Shown: positions 14,490 through 24,068, numbered from the stretch's first letter. The stretch: DNA of 64,000 nt from Bosea sp. RAC05 (GCF_001713455.1 NZ_CP016463.1:434001-498000); one strand, 5' to 3'. The notes: generated by a model from the sequence alone, not told the origin. A program made the numbers and translations.

Positions 14490-15683
14490 GTGAAACGGTC
14501 AGACCTCAGCGAAGCGCTGCAGAAGCGCCTGGTCTCCGTGGAAGGGAGGTCCGGTGCCTTTGCGCTCGTGCCGCCGGCGCCACCACGATCCGTCAACACG
14601 GGATCGATCAACGACAAGCTCGTAAGGGCGCACGAAGCCCTCGCTGCTATGGACGCCACCCTCAAGCTGCTTCCGAATGCGGCTCTGGTGACACGGACAC
14701 TGGCCAGGCGCGAGGCCGTCCGAAGCAGCCAGATGGAAGGCACCAACACCGAGTTCGATGAGCTGCTGCAATACGAAGCCGCCCGAGACGCCCAGGGCCT
14801 ACCCGCCGACGTCAGGGTCACGCACAACTACGTGCTCGCCCTCGAACACGGGCTTGAGCGCGTCAATGGTGCCACCAGCTTCACCTCTGACTTGGTCAAG
14901 CACCTGCATCAGATCCTGATGGCAGGGGTCGAGGATTACCGGGACGAGCCTGGGGAGTTCCGCACGATCCAGAACTGGATCGGTGGCCGATCGATCTATG
15001 AGGCGAGGTTGGTACCGCCTCCAGCCAGCCATGTGCCCGAACTCATGGACGGCCTGTTGGCATATCTGCGCGACCAGGATGCTGACACACCCAGCTCAAT
15101 CATCGTCCGCATGGCGATTGCGCACGCCCACTTCGAGGCGATCCACCCGTTCCGAGACGGCAACGGTCGCGTCGGCCGGCTTCTGATGCCGCTGATGTTG
15201 GCAGGCGAGGGGCACTCGCCGGTCTATGTGGGCGGGTTCCTGAAGGGGCGGCAGCGTGAGTATTACGATGCGCTGCTCGCCGCCCAAACCCATGGCGAGT
15301 ACGTCGGCTGGATCGATCTCCTGGCGAAGGGCGTCGAGGTCTCGTGCGTCGACGCGATTGCCGTTTCCAAGCAGTTGCTGGCTCTCAGGGAGAGCTGGGC
15401 AGTCCGCCTCAAGGGGCTTCGCGTCGACAGTGCAGCGCACCGGGTCGCCGATCATCTCATCGGCTATCCGTCGGTGACGGTGCGCAGCCTCGAGGCTGCA
15501 CTCGAAATCAGCTTTCCTACTGCTAATGCCGCGGTAGCCGAGCTCGTGAAGGTTGGCATTCTTCAAGCTGTGACCCAAGGCGCGCGAAACCGGGTCTTCG
15601 CAGCACCGGAAGTCATTGGGGTGTTGGATCAACCGATCGAGCCGGAGCCAGAAGACGCGCCCGATGAGGGCTTCAGGCCCTAA
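14490..15683 (+). CDS. Fic family protein with inhibitory helix and C-terminal winged helix
   Basis: 397 residues, GTG start behind AAAGGA. The Fic motif HPFRDGNGRVGR (His219) is intact, so it should transfer AMP or a related group to a protein hydroxyl. The autoinhibitory motif S-x-x-x-E-G (Ser79-Glu83-Gly84, SSQMEG) precedes it, the class II arrangement. Residues ~300-380 form a winged helix (VADHLIGYPSVTVRSLEAAL), as in Fic proteins that regulate their own promoter. Two perfect palindromes sit directly upstream. Single gene; the opposite-strand methyltransferase converges with it. The family assignment is firm; the target is unknown. Confidence 0.93.
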   Translation: MKRSDLSEALQKRLVSVEGRSGAFALVPPAPPRSVNTGSINDKLVRAHEALAAMDATLKLLPNAALVTRTLARREAVRSSQMEGTNTEFDELLQYEAARDAQGLPADVRVTHNYVLALEHGLERVNGATSFTSDLVKHLHQILMAGVEDYRDEPGEFRTIQNWIGGRSIYEARLVPPPASHVPELMDGLLAYLRDQDADTPSSIIVRMAIAHAHFEAIHPFRDGNGRVGRLLMPLMLAGEGHSPVYVGGFLKGRQREYYDALLAAQTHGEYVGWIDLLAKGVEVSCVDAIAVSKQLLALRESWAVRLKGLRVDSAAHRVADHLIGYPSVTVRSLEAALEISFPTANAAVAELVKVGILQAVTQGARNRVFAAPEVIGVLDQPIEPEPEDAPDEGFRP

Positions 15684-15726
15684 AGCCAGCTTCGAGAATG
15701 ATGTGCATCAAGCTCGGTCCGTGACC

Positions 15727-16965
15727 TCACGCCCCCTCGAAATGCCGCTGGAAGTCAGGGCGCTGGTCGAAACGGAAAGCCGACGACTTCACATAGGCCA
15801 GCATCGCATCGGACGAGATGAACTTGCGGCCGAGATCGAGCGCGACCCTGCCGGTGGTGTTGGACCCGGCCATCGGGTCGTAGCAGACTTGGCCCGGCTC
15901 GGTGGTCGTCAGGATGATCCGGCGCGGAATCTCGTCGGGGAAGCGGGCAGGGTGGGCCGGCACGCCCGCCTCTCGGCAGCGGCGGCTGTAGGCGTCGTTC
16001 CCCGAGACGCCGCCCGAGATGATCAGGTTGGACGGGATCGGGCCATTGTCGTTGCGGTCGAATGTCCCGCTCTTGATGTTGTACCCCGACGGGCGGAGTT
16101 CGCTGGCCCGGGCGCTGTCGCGGTCGAGCTGCCGCTGCGAGCGCTCCTTGTAAGGCTGCTTGGGCAGGCGCCGGATGTCCCAGTTCGGGTGCGGGTTCTT
16201 GGAGAACAGGAGCACATGCTCGACCGTGTTCTTCGGCCGCACGCGCTGGCGGACCGACCACTGGATGTGAGGCATCTTTGTCGTCGAGTGCCAGGGCATC
16301 CGGCCGGCGAGATGGAGACCATGGTCGTCGAGCGCTGAAAGCGTGAACCGCTCGACGTAAGGGTCGAGGCACGGTGAACCGGCGCTGAAGACATCCATCA
16401 GGTTGACCGCGAGGGTGCCGTCCTCGGTCAGCAGCTCGCGCCACATCGCGGTGAGCCTCGACATCCAGGCCAGCCACTCAGGGACCGTGAAGCGGCCATA
16501 GGCGCGGTTGATGACAGGGTAGGGCGGACTGGTGAGGATCAGGCTGACTGAGCCCTTCTCGATCGTGCTGGCGACGTCCTCGGCGTGTCCCCAGAGCGCA
16601 ACGCCGTCGTCGAGGGAGTAGATGAGGATCGTGACGCCGCGCCTGGCCTTCTCCAGCTCCTTGTAGCCGGGATCCGCGAGCTCCCAGATGCCGCGTTTAC
16701 CGCCGGCGATCAGGCCCTTCATGACGGCAGTCTGGCGGGCCCAGCGCACCTGCGCCTTGAACACGTCATAGGTCTGACCCTCGGCGTACTCCCGCTTGGC
16801 CTGCGTGGCTTCCTTCGGGATATCGAGGCGCTCGGCGAGCCGTTCGTAAATGTCGCCGGGCTTGCCGCGGCCGCCCATGGCTTCGATCTCCTGCAGGAGC
16901 GGCAGCTGAACCATCTTCTGAAGGCTCGAAAGGGGCGTCGACTTCACGGCGAGCTTGGTGGGCAT
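15727..16965 (-). CDS. DNA methyltransferase with Mrr-like N-terminal domain
   Basis: 412 residues. The catalytic motif IV is TSPPYP (residues 145-150) and the AdoMet motif is DPMAGSNTTGRVALDLGRKF near residue 370; motif order (IV first) is that of beta-class N4-cytosine/N6-adenine enzymes, and the Ser-Pro-Pro-Tyr form favours N4-cytosine. Residues 15-110 resemble the Mrr N-terminal winged helix (LPLLQEIEAMGGRGKPGDIY). No restriction gene is adjacent, so it is probably an orphan methyltransferase protecting the element or regulating it. Target sequence unknown. Confidence 0.85.
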   Translation of the reverse strand: MPTKLAVKSTPLSSLQKMVQLPLLQEIEAMGGRGKPGDIYERLAERLDIPKEATQAKREYAEGQTYDVFKAQVRWARQTAVMKGLIAGGKRGIWELADPGYKELEKARRGVTILIYSLDDGVALWGHAEDVASTIEKGSVSLILTSPPYPVINRAYGRFTVPEWLAWMSRLTAMWRELLTEDGTLAVNLMDVFSAGSPCLDPYVERFTLSALDDHGLHLAGRMPWHSTTKMPHIQWSVRQRVRPKNTVEHVLLFSKNPHPNWDIRRLPKQPYKERSQRQLDRDSARASELRPSGYNIKSGTFDRNDNGPIPSNLIISGGVSGNDAYSRRCREAGVPAHPARFPDEIPRRIILTTTEPGQVCYDPMAGSNTTGRVALDLGRKFISSDAMLAYVKSSAFRFDQRPDFQRHFEGA

Positions 16966-17172
16966 GGGAACTCACTGGAACAAGAAAAGAAGCTGACATT
17001 ATCGACGGCATGGAATCCAATAAAGGGGAATGAGGCGCTATTCATGGGGATAGCAAAGGACGGGTGTGTGATTCCGCCGGCGGGGCGTAATTTGCTCCGG
17101 ATAGCCGGGCTGCATTTCGCCCTTCCCAGGACAAATACTGGACGACCCAGACGATGGATTATCGAGGAACCA

Positions 17173-17480
17173 ATGGGCGAGACATCGGTTCGGGAGGCCA
17201 TTCGCCTCATACGCCAGGGAGACGATGCCAGGCGGAGCATAGGCATTGGTGCGACCGAGGAGGAAATCCAACAGGCTGACTTCGATCCTCCTGATTGAAA
17301 ACGGAGGCGACAGGTCGTTCTTTGCAATCGACCTGACCCTCGGTCCAAATCATGGGTGTGTTGTGATATGGCCTATTGGTGGAGATGATAACGGCAATTT
17401 GGACATAGAAGCAGATGACTTCGGGGATTACCTTCTGTCGAGCATCCTCATAGGAGATGAACCTGGCGCTCGGCGACATG
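17173..17480 (+). pseudogene. Decayed SUKH/SMI1-KNR4-like gene
   Basis: One frame carries an N-terminal part ending GIGATEEEIQQADF and then stops; the next frame continues LLIENGGDRSFFAIDLTL and IEADDFGDYLL, the C-terminal half of a SUKH domain. The expected loop between the two is missing. This reads as a frameshifted and deleted copy of an immunity-type gene, the second SUKH-like sequence in 4 kb. Low confidence in the exact ends. Confidence 0.4.
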
Positions 17481-17499
17481 TGCCAAGCGCCAGGCCTGA

Positions 17500-17820
17500 T
17501 CACCGACGCTTATGAAGGTAGCCGACGCAGGGTGCTTCGCCCGGCTTCGGGTTTGCGATCTCGAAGGCCAAGCCGGGGCAATCATTCGGCGGCGCCGGTT
17601 CCGGCAGCCGGGTGATCGAGAAGTCGGTGGGCTTGATAGTGCGATACGTCCACGTCGTGCCGTCGGCATTCTCGCGCTTCGTCACCTTCCAGTCGGCATT
17701 GCTCGCCGCGGGGACAAGCAATGCAAAGGCAAGTGACACGCAGGCGATGAGCTTGCGGGCAGCGGTTCGGGTGGCGATGTCTTCATTCAGGGCAAGATGG
17801 TTCATTTCGCTACAATCCAT
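17500..17820 (-). CDS. Secreted hypothetical protein, ~106 aa
   Basis: A basic stretch (TRTAARKL) and a hydrophobic helix (ACVSLAFALLVPA) ending AASNA-DW form a Sec signal peptide, so the mature ~60 residues should be periplasmic. Two Cys remain after cleavage and could form a disulfide. The start is ambiguous among three ATG codons. Family unknown. Confidence 0.6.
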   Translation of the reverse strand: MDCSEMNHLALNEDIATRTAARKLIACVSLAFALLVPAASNADWKVTKRENADGTTWTYRTIKPTDFSITRLPEPAPPNDCPGLAFEIANPKPGEAPCVGYLHKRR

Positions 17821-17953
17821 TGTTTCGTCTGCAGCAAACAAGCAGCCATCGCGCCAATCAATATGAACTCAATAATCACTCCATGTTTGACTCATCGATT
17901 CGGCATACCTATTGGGGGCTATCGTGTAAGAAGTGCTGTGTAGGAGTGAGCCA

Positions 17954-18637
17954 ATGATCCCTAAGATCGAATGGGACGAGTTTGCGACTGAGCATGGCCA
18001 GACCGCGATCGCCCGGCTCCCTCGAAAGGTTTGGTCCAGGGCTACGGGTTTTGCGCCGGCAGCGGTAACGTGCCGCGTGGAACCCAACCGGGGCGGATCT
18101 CTGCCAATCCGCGTGATCTTCGAGATCGACTGGATCTACCCGAGCAAACGCGATCTCATCGTCGAGACGGGTCAGGATTTCGAGCAGCTGAAGGACCGCG
18201 CATTCGCACTGCTGATCCGAGCACTGACGGACGATGCGGCCGCTGCATTGAAACTGCGGAGTGCAAGGACGCAGATCATCACTTTCGAAAGCCGGAAAGA
18301 CCTATATCAGGCCATCGAGGCTGGCCGCTATTTCATCGGCAAAAAGAATGGCTCTGTCAGAAAGGTTGTCGAGTTCATCGACGACGAGAACCTGCTGTGG
18401 TGTGATGACGTCGCCGCATTCACATGCAGTCGTTCTCATCTTGCAAGTTGGTCAGCAGCCCAGGTGCTGGAGCCAGAGCAGATGGGTGAAATTGAAGTCG
18501 CTTACCGCGCTTATCAGACGATGGAACGGAATCTCCTCATCAGAATTGGCCACGTCGCCAGGAACGACTATGTCCGGCGAGAAAAAGAGCACTCTAGCAA
18601 TAGCGGCGGCGTACCGGCTTTCCGTCCTATGGGGTGA
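17954..18637 (+). CDS. Hypothetical protein, 227 aa
   Basis: The start is the ATG behind TAGGAG. Alternating strands and helices with FEIDWIYPSKRDLIVETG and a C-terminal helix (YRAYQTMERNLLIRIGHVAR). No family recognised. Stands alone; about 170 bases without a clear gene follow. Confidence 0.65.
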   Translation: MIPKIEWDEFATEHGQTAIARLPRKVWSRATGFAPAAVTCRVEPNRGGSLPIRVIFEIDWIYPSKRDLIVETGQDFEQLKDRAFALLIRALTDDAAAALKLRSARTQIITFESRKDLYQAIEAGRYFIGKKNGSVRKVVEFIDDENLLWCDDVAAFTCSRSHLASWSAAQVLEPEQMGEIEVAYRAYQTMERNLLIRIGHVARNDYVRREKEHSSNSGGVPAFRPMG

Positions 18638-18810
18638 CCTGACGAAAATCTCGGATGCGATGTCGAGACGATGAAGGCATCGCAAGGCCTGATGGCTCGA
18701 AGGCGGGGCAACGAGCCTAGTCCGTGCGATCAAGTTCGTGAGCAAGAACAAGCCGAGCGCTTGTCCATTTCGTGGCCGACAGCAATGCTCGGGTTCGAAA
18801 GGGTGCCGCC

Positions 18811-18963
18811 ATGAAGCTCAGCGAATTCAATCCAGATATCGATCCGTCGACGATCGAGGATTGCGAGGTGGTCGGCGTCGCCGACGGGATGGTCGTCCAC
18901 TTCAAGAAGCATGACCGAGGCCGAGGCCGCTCGCGTCGGGATCACGGACTACGCGGCCTATGA
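18811..18963 (+). CDS. Small protein, 50 aa, possibly frameshifted
   Basis: ATG behind AAGGGTG. MKLSEFNPDIDPSTIEDCEV is protein-like up to VVHFKKHD, after which the frame becomes Arg/Gly-rich while another frame (18911-19006) takes on normal codon usage. The two may be one gene with a frameshift or two overlapping genes. Confidence 0.45.
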   Translation: MKLSEFNPDIDPSTIEDCEVVGVADGMVVHFKKHDRGRGRSRRDHGLRGL

Positions 18964-19006
18964 CGAGCGTATCAAGGCGCTCAGGCCCGCCATCTGCGGC
19001 ATGTGA
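18911..19006 (+). CDS. Very small frame, 31 aa, overlapping the previous gene
   Basis: Encodes MTEAEAARVGITDYAAYDER then IKALRPAICGM. Codon usage matches the neighbours. It starts inside the 50-residue gene and could be its displaced C-terminal half. Confidence 0.35.
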   Translation: MTEAEAARVGITDYAAYDERIKALRPAICGM

Positions 19007-19042
19007 CCGACCCAACTCCTCATCAGCCTGAGAGCCATTTCC

Positions 19043-19687
19043 ATGATCCCGAACCACCTTCTTTTCGAACTGGTGGACGCCCAGGTCGCGTTCAAGGTCA
19101 CCAAAAAGAACACCGACGGCGAGCTTTCGGTCTCCAGGGCGCGCAACGGCAAGATCCGATTGTCGGACCGGGTGTCCTATTACGAGGACGACGCGCCGGC
19201 CATCCTGAACACCCTGAAGTACCTGGTCTGCCAAGAGCTGATGGGACCGCTCCGTCTCGACCTGAAGTTCGATCCCAGTTTCGACGCCGGGCAGATCGTC
19301 GATCTGACGATCACGCCCGAGTTGGCGAAGGGGCAGCGCTCTGGCTACTTCCAGCCGATCGCTGTGCGCAGCGTGGTGCTCGCTGCGGGCGATCTCCAAG
19401 GGCGTGAGGTCTGCATCTACGAGGCTACCCTCGATCGCAGGCAGACCCTGCACTGTGCCATGATCGCGGACGGGGAGATGGCTGACGTCATGCAGCTCTC
19501 TCGTCACGCCATGCCTGAACCGATCCACCGGATGATCGTCGGCGCCGGCATGACCTGGGACGGCGCTCCTCACGCGGATAAGAGCTATGCGAAGCTTTAC
19601 GGCGAGGACCGACTCGAACAGGTTATCGCTGAAGACGAAGCCGCGCATAACGCATACGTCGGCAGCCTGATGGGTATGGGGCGCTAA
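19043..19687 (+). CDS. Hypothetical protein, 214 aa
   Basis: Beta-rich N-terminal part (FELVDAQVAFKVTKK) and a central segment DLKFDPSFDAGQIVDLTITP; the C terminus is helical. No motif recognised. Followed 39 bases on by the next gene on the same strand, so they may be cotranscribed. Confidence 0.65.
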   Translation: MIPNHLLFELVDAQVAFKVTKKNTDGELSVSRARNGKIRLSDRVSYYEDDAPAILNTLKYLVCQELMGPLRLDLKFDPSFDAGQIVDLTITPELAKGQRSGYFQPIAVRSVVLAAGDLQGREVCIYEATLDRRQTLHCAMIADGEMADVMQLSRHAMPEPIHRMIVGAGMTWDGAPHADKSYAKLYGEDRLEQVIAEDEAAHNAYVGSLMGMGR

Positions 19688-19726
19688 GCTCCTTCTTCGC
19701 TAGCACAGCCGACAGGGGAACCGACA

Positions 19727-20428
19727 ATGCGAACAACGGGTGTTCATGTGCTAGCCTTCCTGGCCAAGCACTCCGGGGCCTGGGTGATCCCTACGCAGAT
19801 CCCCAACGCCAAGGGCGAGGTCGGCAAGGTCTCCGGCACGATGCTGCGAGAGCTCAACCACGCCGGGCTGATCGAATACGGCAAGGAGCCCAAGCACAGC
19901 CTCTATGGCTATCGGCTGACGCCGCTGGGGGTGGAAACCGAGCTGGGCCTTCGCCATCGGCTGGAGAATTACGACAGCGTCTCGAAGCGCATCGTCGACC
20001 AGGAAGGGCAGGTCGTCGCCCTGGCGCTGAAGCTCGGCAATGGCCAGTGGTGCCTGTCTGACACCAACGGTACGCGGGTCAGCAAGGCGGCTTTCGCAAC
20101 GCCAAAGGATGCACTCGCCGCTTTCGTCAATCGACAGATCGAGGACGGGATGAAGCGCCGCGCCGGCGGGGCCGATGAAGCGCCGCCGCGGAAATGGCCG
20201 GTCTTCGAGACCAAAGACCTCGGGGACGAGCCTGACGATGCCGAGATGCTGCGTCGTTGGGAGGTCTACAATTCCGAGATGCAGGTGATCATCGCCAGCG
20301 GCACCGCCCACAAGGACGAGGATGGCTGGTGGGTCGATACGGCCTCAGGCGAGCTCATCGGCCCCGATCCCGAGATCGAGAGGCCGCTGAGCGAGGATGA
20401 GCTTTCGAGGATGAAGCCGGGCCTTTGA
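19727..20428 (+). CDS. Hypothetical protein with N-terminal winged helix, 233 aa
   Basis: ATG behind AGGGGAAC. Residues 1-75 look like a winged helix: VLAFLAKHSGAWVIPTQI, then KVSGTMLRELNHAGLIEYG and a wing (SLYGYRLTPLGVETELG). The rest is a small mixed domain (QVVALALKLGNGQWCLSDTN) and an acidic C terminus. Probably a DNA-binding regulator; target unknown. Confidence 0.6.
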   Translation: MRTTGVHVLAFLAKHSGAWVIPTQIPNAKGEVGKVSGTMLRELNHAGLIEYGKEPKHSLYGYRLTPLGVETELGLRHRLENYDSVSKRIVDQEGQVVALALKLGNGQWCLSDTNGTRVSKAAFATPKDALAAFVNRQIEDGMKRRAGGADEAPPRKWPVFETKDLGDEPDDAEMLRRWEVYNSEMQVIIASGTAHKDEDGWWVDTASGELIGPDPEIERPLSEDELSRMKPGL

Positions 20429-20438
20429 GGGCCCGGCT
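20415..20438. terminator. Bidirectional hairpin between convergent genes
   Basis: A perfect 9-bp GC stem (AGCCGGGCC / GGCCCGGCT) with loop TTTGAG, sitting between two converging stops and containing one of them. No T-tract. Confidence 0.55.
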
Positions 20439-20443
20439 GTCCA

Positions 20444-21004
20444 TCAGGGCCGCGGGCCCGAGGCGTAGAGCGGAAGCACCTGGTCCTCGACCACATCGAG
20501 TGCTCCATCGAGGGTGGTCCTTGGGCAGACAAGTCCGTCCTGATTGGTGACGACGAAGACGCGATCCTTCGCCCGAAGCTCGATGCGAGCGATGCCGACC
20601 TCGCCTCCATCCACGCCGTCGATCTCGATGCGGTAGCACAGGTCATCGTCGTGAAAGAGCGACGGGCCGCCGATCGCCTTGAAGCCATCCCGTTCGACGA
20701 TCAGCGGCAGGCCGAGTGCCTCGAGGCGTTCAGCCGCGGTCGGCTTGGGCGGTCCGAACAGATCTCCGAGCAGCTTGCGGGCCCCGTGATAGTCGCACAG
20801 CGAAACCGTGGTCGACCGTCCGGTCTCGTTGTCATGGATGATCACGGCCGGACGATGAGCGTGAGGGACCGTCAGGAAGCGATCCGGCAGCGCCTTCTTC
20901 TCGGCGGCGCCGACCATGGATCCGCGCATGGTGCCGAGCTCGGCTGCGGCGCTGGGGCTGTGCAGGGTGTCGATGCTGATGTTGAAGGGAGGCTGCTTGC
21001 TCAT
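20444..21004 (-). CDS. Hypothetical protein, 186 aa
   Basis: No family recognised. Contains a region typical of a small alpha/beta domain (RPAVIIHDNETGRSTTVSLC) and a C-terminal strand-rich part (CYRIEIDGVDGGEVGIARIE). Starts 5 bases after the stop of the 21010-21747 gene, so the two are very likely one operon. Confidence 0.65.
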   Translation of the reverse strand: MSKQPPFNISIDTLHSPSAAAELGTMRGSMVGAAEKKALPDRFLTVPHAHRPAVIIHDNETGRSTTVSLCDYHGARKLLGDLFGPPKPTAAERLEALGLPLIVERDGFKAIGGPSLFHDDDLCYRIEIDGVDGGEVGIARIELRAKDRVFVVTNQDGLVCPRTTLDGALDVVEDQVLPLYASGPRP

Positions 21005-21009
21005 GGCTC

Positions 21010-21747
21010 TCAGATCCTGGGCGAGGTGGCGGCGGGCGTACGATCGGCGACGACCTGGTCGAGGAGATCGGGGAAGTCGATAACGTTGCGATAGGCTGCC
21101 TCGATCAGCGTGTAGGTGAGGTGGTATAGGCCGATCTCGGGGTCGTCGTTGTCCTCGATATCGACCAGCTGCGTGTGCAGGATGACCGCGCTCCGGCCGA
21201 CGCGAGGATCGACCGCCGACGGCTGCAGATCGTCCAGATCCAGCTTCCGGAACTGCGGCGGTTGCCGGTGAGTGATCACCTCATAATCCTCGGCAATCGA
21301 CGACAGGATGTCGTTGAAGTCGACACCTTCGGACTTGGCGTAGTCGATCATGGAGCCGAGCAGGCTGCGCATATCGGCGGAGAAGTCGCCGGCGAAGGGC
21401 TGCCCGAGGATCAGCGCGTGAAGGCGCATGACCTCCAGTGCGATTGCGCCGATGCTCTTGGGCCTGTCTGTGGGCTCCCAGACCGGCATTGTCTCAGGCT
21501 TGCCGAGCCCGATGTTCAGGATACCGGCATAGCGGCTGGGATCCGGCTGGATGTAGCTCTCCAGATAGGGGTCCATGGCCTTTCGAGGCGTGACGCCATC
21601 GACGACGGCACCAGGCTTGCGGAAGAGCACAAGCGCAGCGGCAGCTCGCGCGTCTGGCGCCTCGACCTCGAACTCGGCGACGCGATCGGCTGCCACCACG
21701 CTCATGGGCGCGGGGATGTCGGTTTCGCGGACGAGATAGAGGGGCAT
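21010..21747 (-). CDS. Hypothetical protein, 245 aa
   Basis: Starts at the ATG giving MPLYLVRETDIPAPMSVVAA; a GTG three codons earlier is possible. The first 60 residues resemble a short beta domain used by plasmid-borne unknowns for variable cargo (AAALVLFRKPGAVVDG). The remainder is helical, with an acidic patch DIEDNDDPEIG. First gene of a two-gene operon. Confidence 0.6.
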   Translation of the reverse strand: MPLYLVRETDIPAPMSVVAADRVAEFEVEAPDARAAAALVLFRKPGAVVDGVTPRKAMDPYLESYIQPDPSRYAGILNIGLGKPETMPVWEPTDRPKSIGAIALEVMRLHALILGQPFAGDFSADMRSLLGSMIDYAKSEGVDFNDILSSIAEDYEVITHRQPPQFRKLDLDDLQPSAVDPRVGRSAVILHTQLVDIEDNDDPEIGLYHLTYTLIEAAYRNVIDFPDLLDQVVADRTPAATSPRI

Positions 21748-21892
21748 CAGGGTCACTCGCTGTCGATGTCATGACCACTGTACCCGCGGGGGCCGAAACC
21801 CAGAACTCCAGAGCTCCTATGGGAATAGGAATTCAATTGCGGCAGCGTCTGGTGATCCTATCGAAGGGGCTCATCAGCCAGAGAGAAACCCC

Positions 21893-22204
21893 ATGTCGAC
21901 CCCATTGATCGTGTTCATCCCGAGCTCTGTACGCGATGGCAGCACCGAGGACTTCTTTGCGATCGCGCCTGCCGGCATGTCTGAGGACCAAGCCAGGACG
22001 GCCGCCCAATCTGCCATCGACCACATCAAGGCCGGCGCCGCGTTCAACGACCCGGTCTTCTTCGATGGCGATCGTGTTGGCGGCGATCTGCGGGGGAGGC
22101 TCTCAGAGCTGGGCTTCACCCTGGCGGACGCAATCGAGACGGAAAACTGGGACGCTGAGGACGCTGGAGATGCCTGGGATGACGATGAGGGTGAAGAACG
22201 ATAG
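21893..22204 (+). CDS. Small acidic protein, 103 aa
   Basis: MSTPLIVFIPSSVRDGSTED, then a central helix and a strongly acidic tail (WDAEDAGDAWDDDEGEE). Acidic tails of this kind can mimic DNA, but nothing else supports that here. Function unknown. Confidence 0.65.
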   Translation: MSTPLIVFIPSSVRDGSTEDFFAIAPAGMSEDQARTAAQSAIDHIKAGAAFNDPVFFDGDRVGGDLRGRLSELGFTLADAIETENWDAEDAGDAWDDDEGEER

Positions 22205-22247
22205 CTGAAGTGCCGGCTGAGATTTGATCGAGAGGAAAGGTCCGTCG

Positions 22248-22775
22248 TTAGGGTGCGATTGAGCACTGCGGCGCATGCACGGAGTCCTCAACGAGCACAG
22301 TCCAGACTTCCACGATGCGCGCACCCGCATCCATCCCCGTGAATTTGGCAATTCCCGGATCACCTTGAATGGCACGACCATAGGCGACGACCGCACGCAT
22401 TTGATCGACATCGAGTGCGCAGATACGCTCTTTGAAGCGGGCAGGTCCGTCGATGATCGCACTCTTCTCGGGAATGAGCGTCACGATCAGCGACGCAAAC
22501 GCGAAGCTCACCTCCAAGCGGTGCATCAGCGTAACGGTAAGCCACGCGGGGAGGAAAGCGCGGTACTTGTCGCTATCCATGAATTGGATGATGGCTCCAA
22601 AATGGACGGATGCGCCATCGTCAAAATCCACTGAGGAAACTTCGTCCCAGCGATTTATGGGTCGAACATCTCCACCAAGAACACATCTGAAGAAGGTAGC
22701 CACCTCAAGGTCGCGGACGCACGTCGAAGGGAATGCCGCGACGATCTGGTCCAGAGCTGTATGCGCCAAGTTCAC
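22248..22775 (-). CDS. DUF6714-like hypothetical protein, ~175 aa
   Basis: The pattern ALDQIVAAFP at the N terminus and FMDSDKYRAFLPAWLTVTL in the middle resembles uncharacterised proteins with a FF/YR-x-x-LPAYL core that I associate with DUF6714. Start uncertain: GTG chosen just ahead of the conserved part; a TTG 28 codons upstream is also open. Lower GC than its neighbours. Confidence 0.5.
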   Translation of the reverse strand: MNLAHTALDQIVAAFPSTCVRDLEVATFFRCVLGGDVRPINRWDEVSSVDFDDGASVHFGAIIQFMDSDKYRAFLPAWLTVTLMHRLEVSFAFASLIVTLIPEKSAIIDGPARFKERICALDVDQMRAVVAYGRAIQGDPGIAKFTGMDAGARIVEVWTVLVEDSVHAPQCSIAP

Positions 22776-22942
22776 GGACGAACGGTTCACTGGCGCCACG
22801 GAGTTGGAGGATCGGAAGCACAACGCAGGCGCACAAGGCCTGATTGAAGGCGTGGACAATGACCAGAGATGGATTACGGGCAGTTTGATTCATGCATGAT
22901 CCGGCGGGACACTGAATCAGTCAATCGCGAGAGATTCGATTC

Positions 22943-24016
22943 GTGCCTGCCCTTGATCCGTACCGAGATCAGACCGTGTCCAAGATCCTGGCACGCCAGA
23001 CGGCGGCGGGATCCAGGGTCGCGGCGCGCGCCGCGTTCCATGACGTCTTCAGTTCCGTCAACGGCGTCTGCAAGCATCGCTTCCAGTCCGGGCGTCGGCT
23101 CCAGGGTGGCGAGCTGAGCGAGATCTTCAAGGCTTTCGAGCGCGACTTCGACGGCAACGTCGACTCGATCGCAGCCTTCGATGGCGATCGCCCCGCGACG
23201 CGTACCCGCCCCAAGGGCGAAGCCTTCGAGCGCATCCGCGTCCACACGTCTCCCTTCGAGAACGATGGCGTGGTCTGGTTGTGGACGACCAGGTTGTTCG
23301 CCTCCAGGAAAACAGCCGTCTTCGAGACGTCTCGACTGCCCTTCTCGTGGCTCCAGCATGCGGTCGCACGCGTGTTCGAGCGCAGCGAGGGAAACATGGA
23401 CGCCAATCGCCAGATCGGCGAGGCGTTGATGCTCCACAATTTCATGCTGTCGGTCGCAGCCGATCTCGTTGCCGTCGAGAAGCTTCCGACGCGGCTGGCC
23501 ATCCCGTGCGCCGACGGTATGCTTCTGGGAGAGGTCCAGGAGCTCAGGGCTCCAGAGGGGACGTCCAAGCGCTACATGTACGAGCGCGACTTCGGTGGCG
23601 TCTCGACCGTGCTGCCGCAGGTCCTGGCCTGGCGAGCCGAGGTCGGGAAGACCTGCACCTCCTGGCGTGCCTTCACCTTCATTGGCGAGCACGAGATGAA
23701 GGCAAACCAGCACGAGTACGTCGCGCGCTGGAATGAGCTGCGTCGCCTGTTCAAGGCGACGGCCGATCGGATCGTTCAGATCCAGCCTCGCATGAACGCG
23801 GTGATCGACACGCCGGCTGAAGCCGCTCCGGGTGGGTTCGACGCTCTGTCGAAGGAGTTCGAGCGAGCAACCGATTACGTGCGCCAGCTCCTCACCGACC
23901 CGGTCATGTCGTATGCGATCGGTAACAAGTATACGCCCAGGCCGGCGCCGGCACTGCGGCCCGCGGATCCCCAGCCCCTGGTCGAGCCGGCGGCCGAGTT
24001 TTATCCCGCCATGTGA
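22943..24016 (+). CDS. Hypothetical protein, 357 aa
   Basis: GTG start behind GAGAG. Mostly helical, with Arg-rich N-terminal third and the segments VVWLWTTRLFASRKTAVFET and KRYMYERDFGGVSTVLPQVL; the C terminus is Pro-rich. No known family recognised. Confidence 0.7.
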   Translation: MPALDPYRDQTVSKILARQTAAGSRVAARAAFHDVFSSVNGVCKHRFQSGRRLQGGELSEIFKAFERDFDGNVDSIAAFDGDRPATRTRPKGEAFERIRVHTSPFENDGVVWLWTTRLFASRKTAVFETSRLPFSWLQHAVARVFERSEGNMDANRQIGEALMLHNFMLSVAADLVAVEKLPTRLAIPCADGMLLGEVQELRAPEGTSKRYMYERDFGGVSTVLPQVLAWRAEVGKTCTSWRAFTFIGEHEMKANQHEYVARWNELRRLFKATADRIVQIQPRMNAVIDTPAEAAPGGFDALSKEFERATDYVRQLLTDPVMSYAIGNKYTPRPAPALRPADPQPLVEPAAEFYPAM

Positions 24017-24068
24017 TCACCAGGATGGCCAGGCGGTCCTGGTACGACCTGGCATCTTGGAATCGCAC

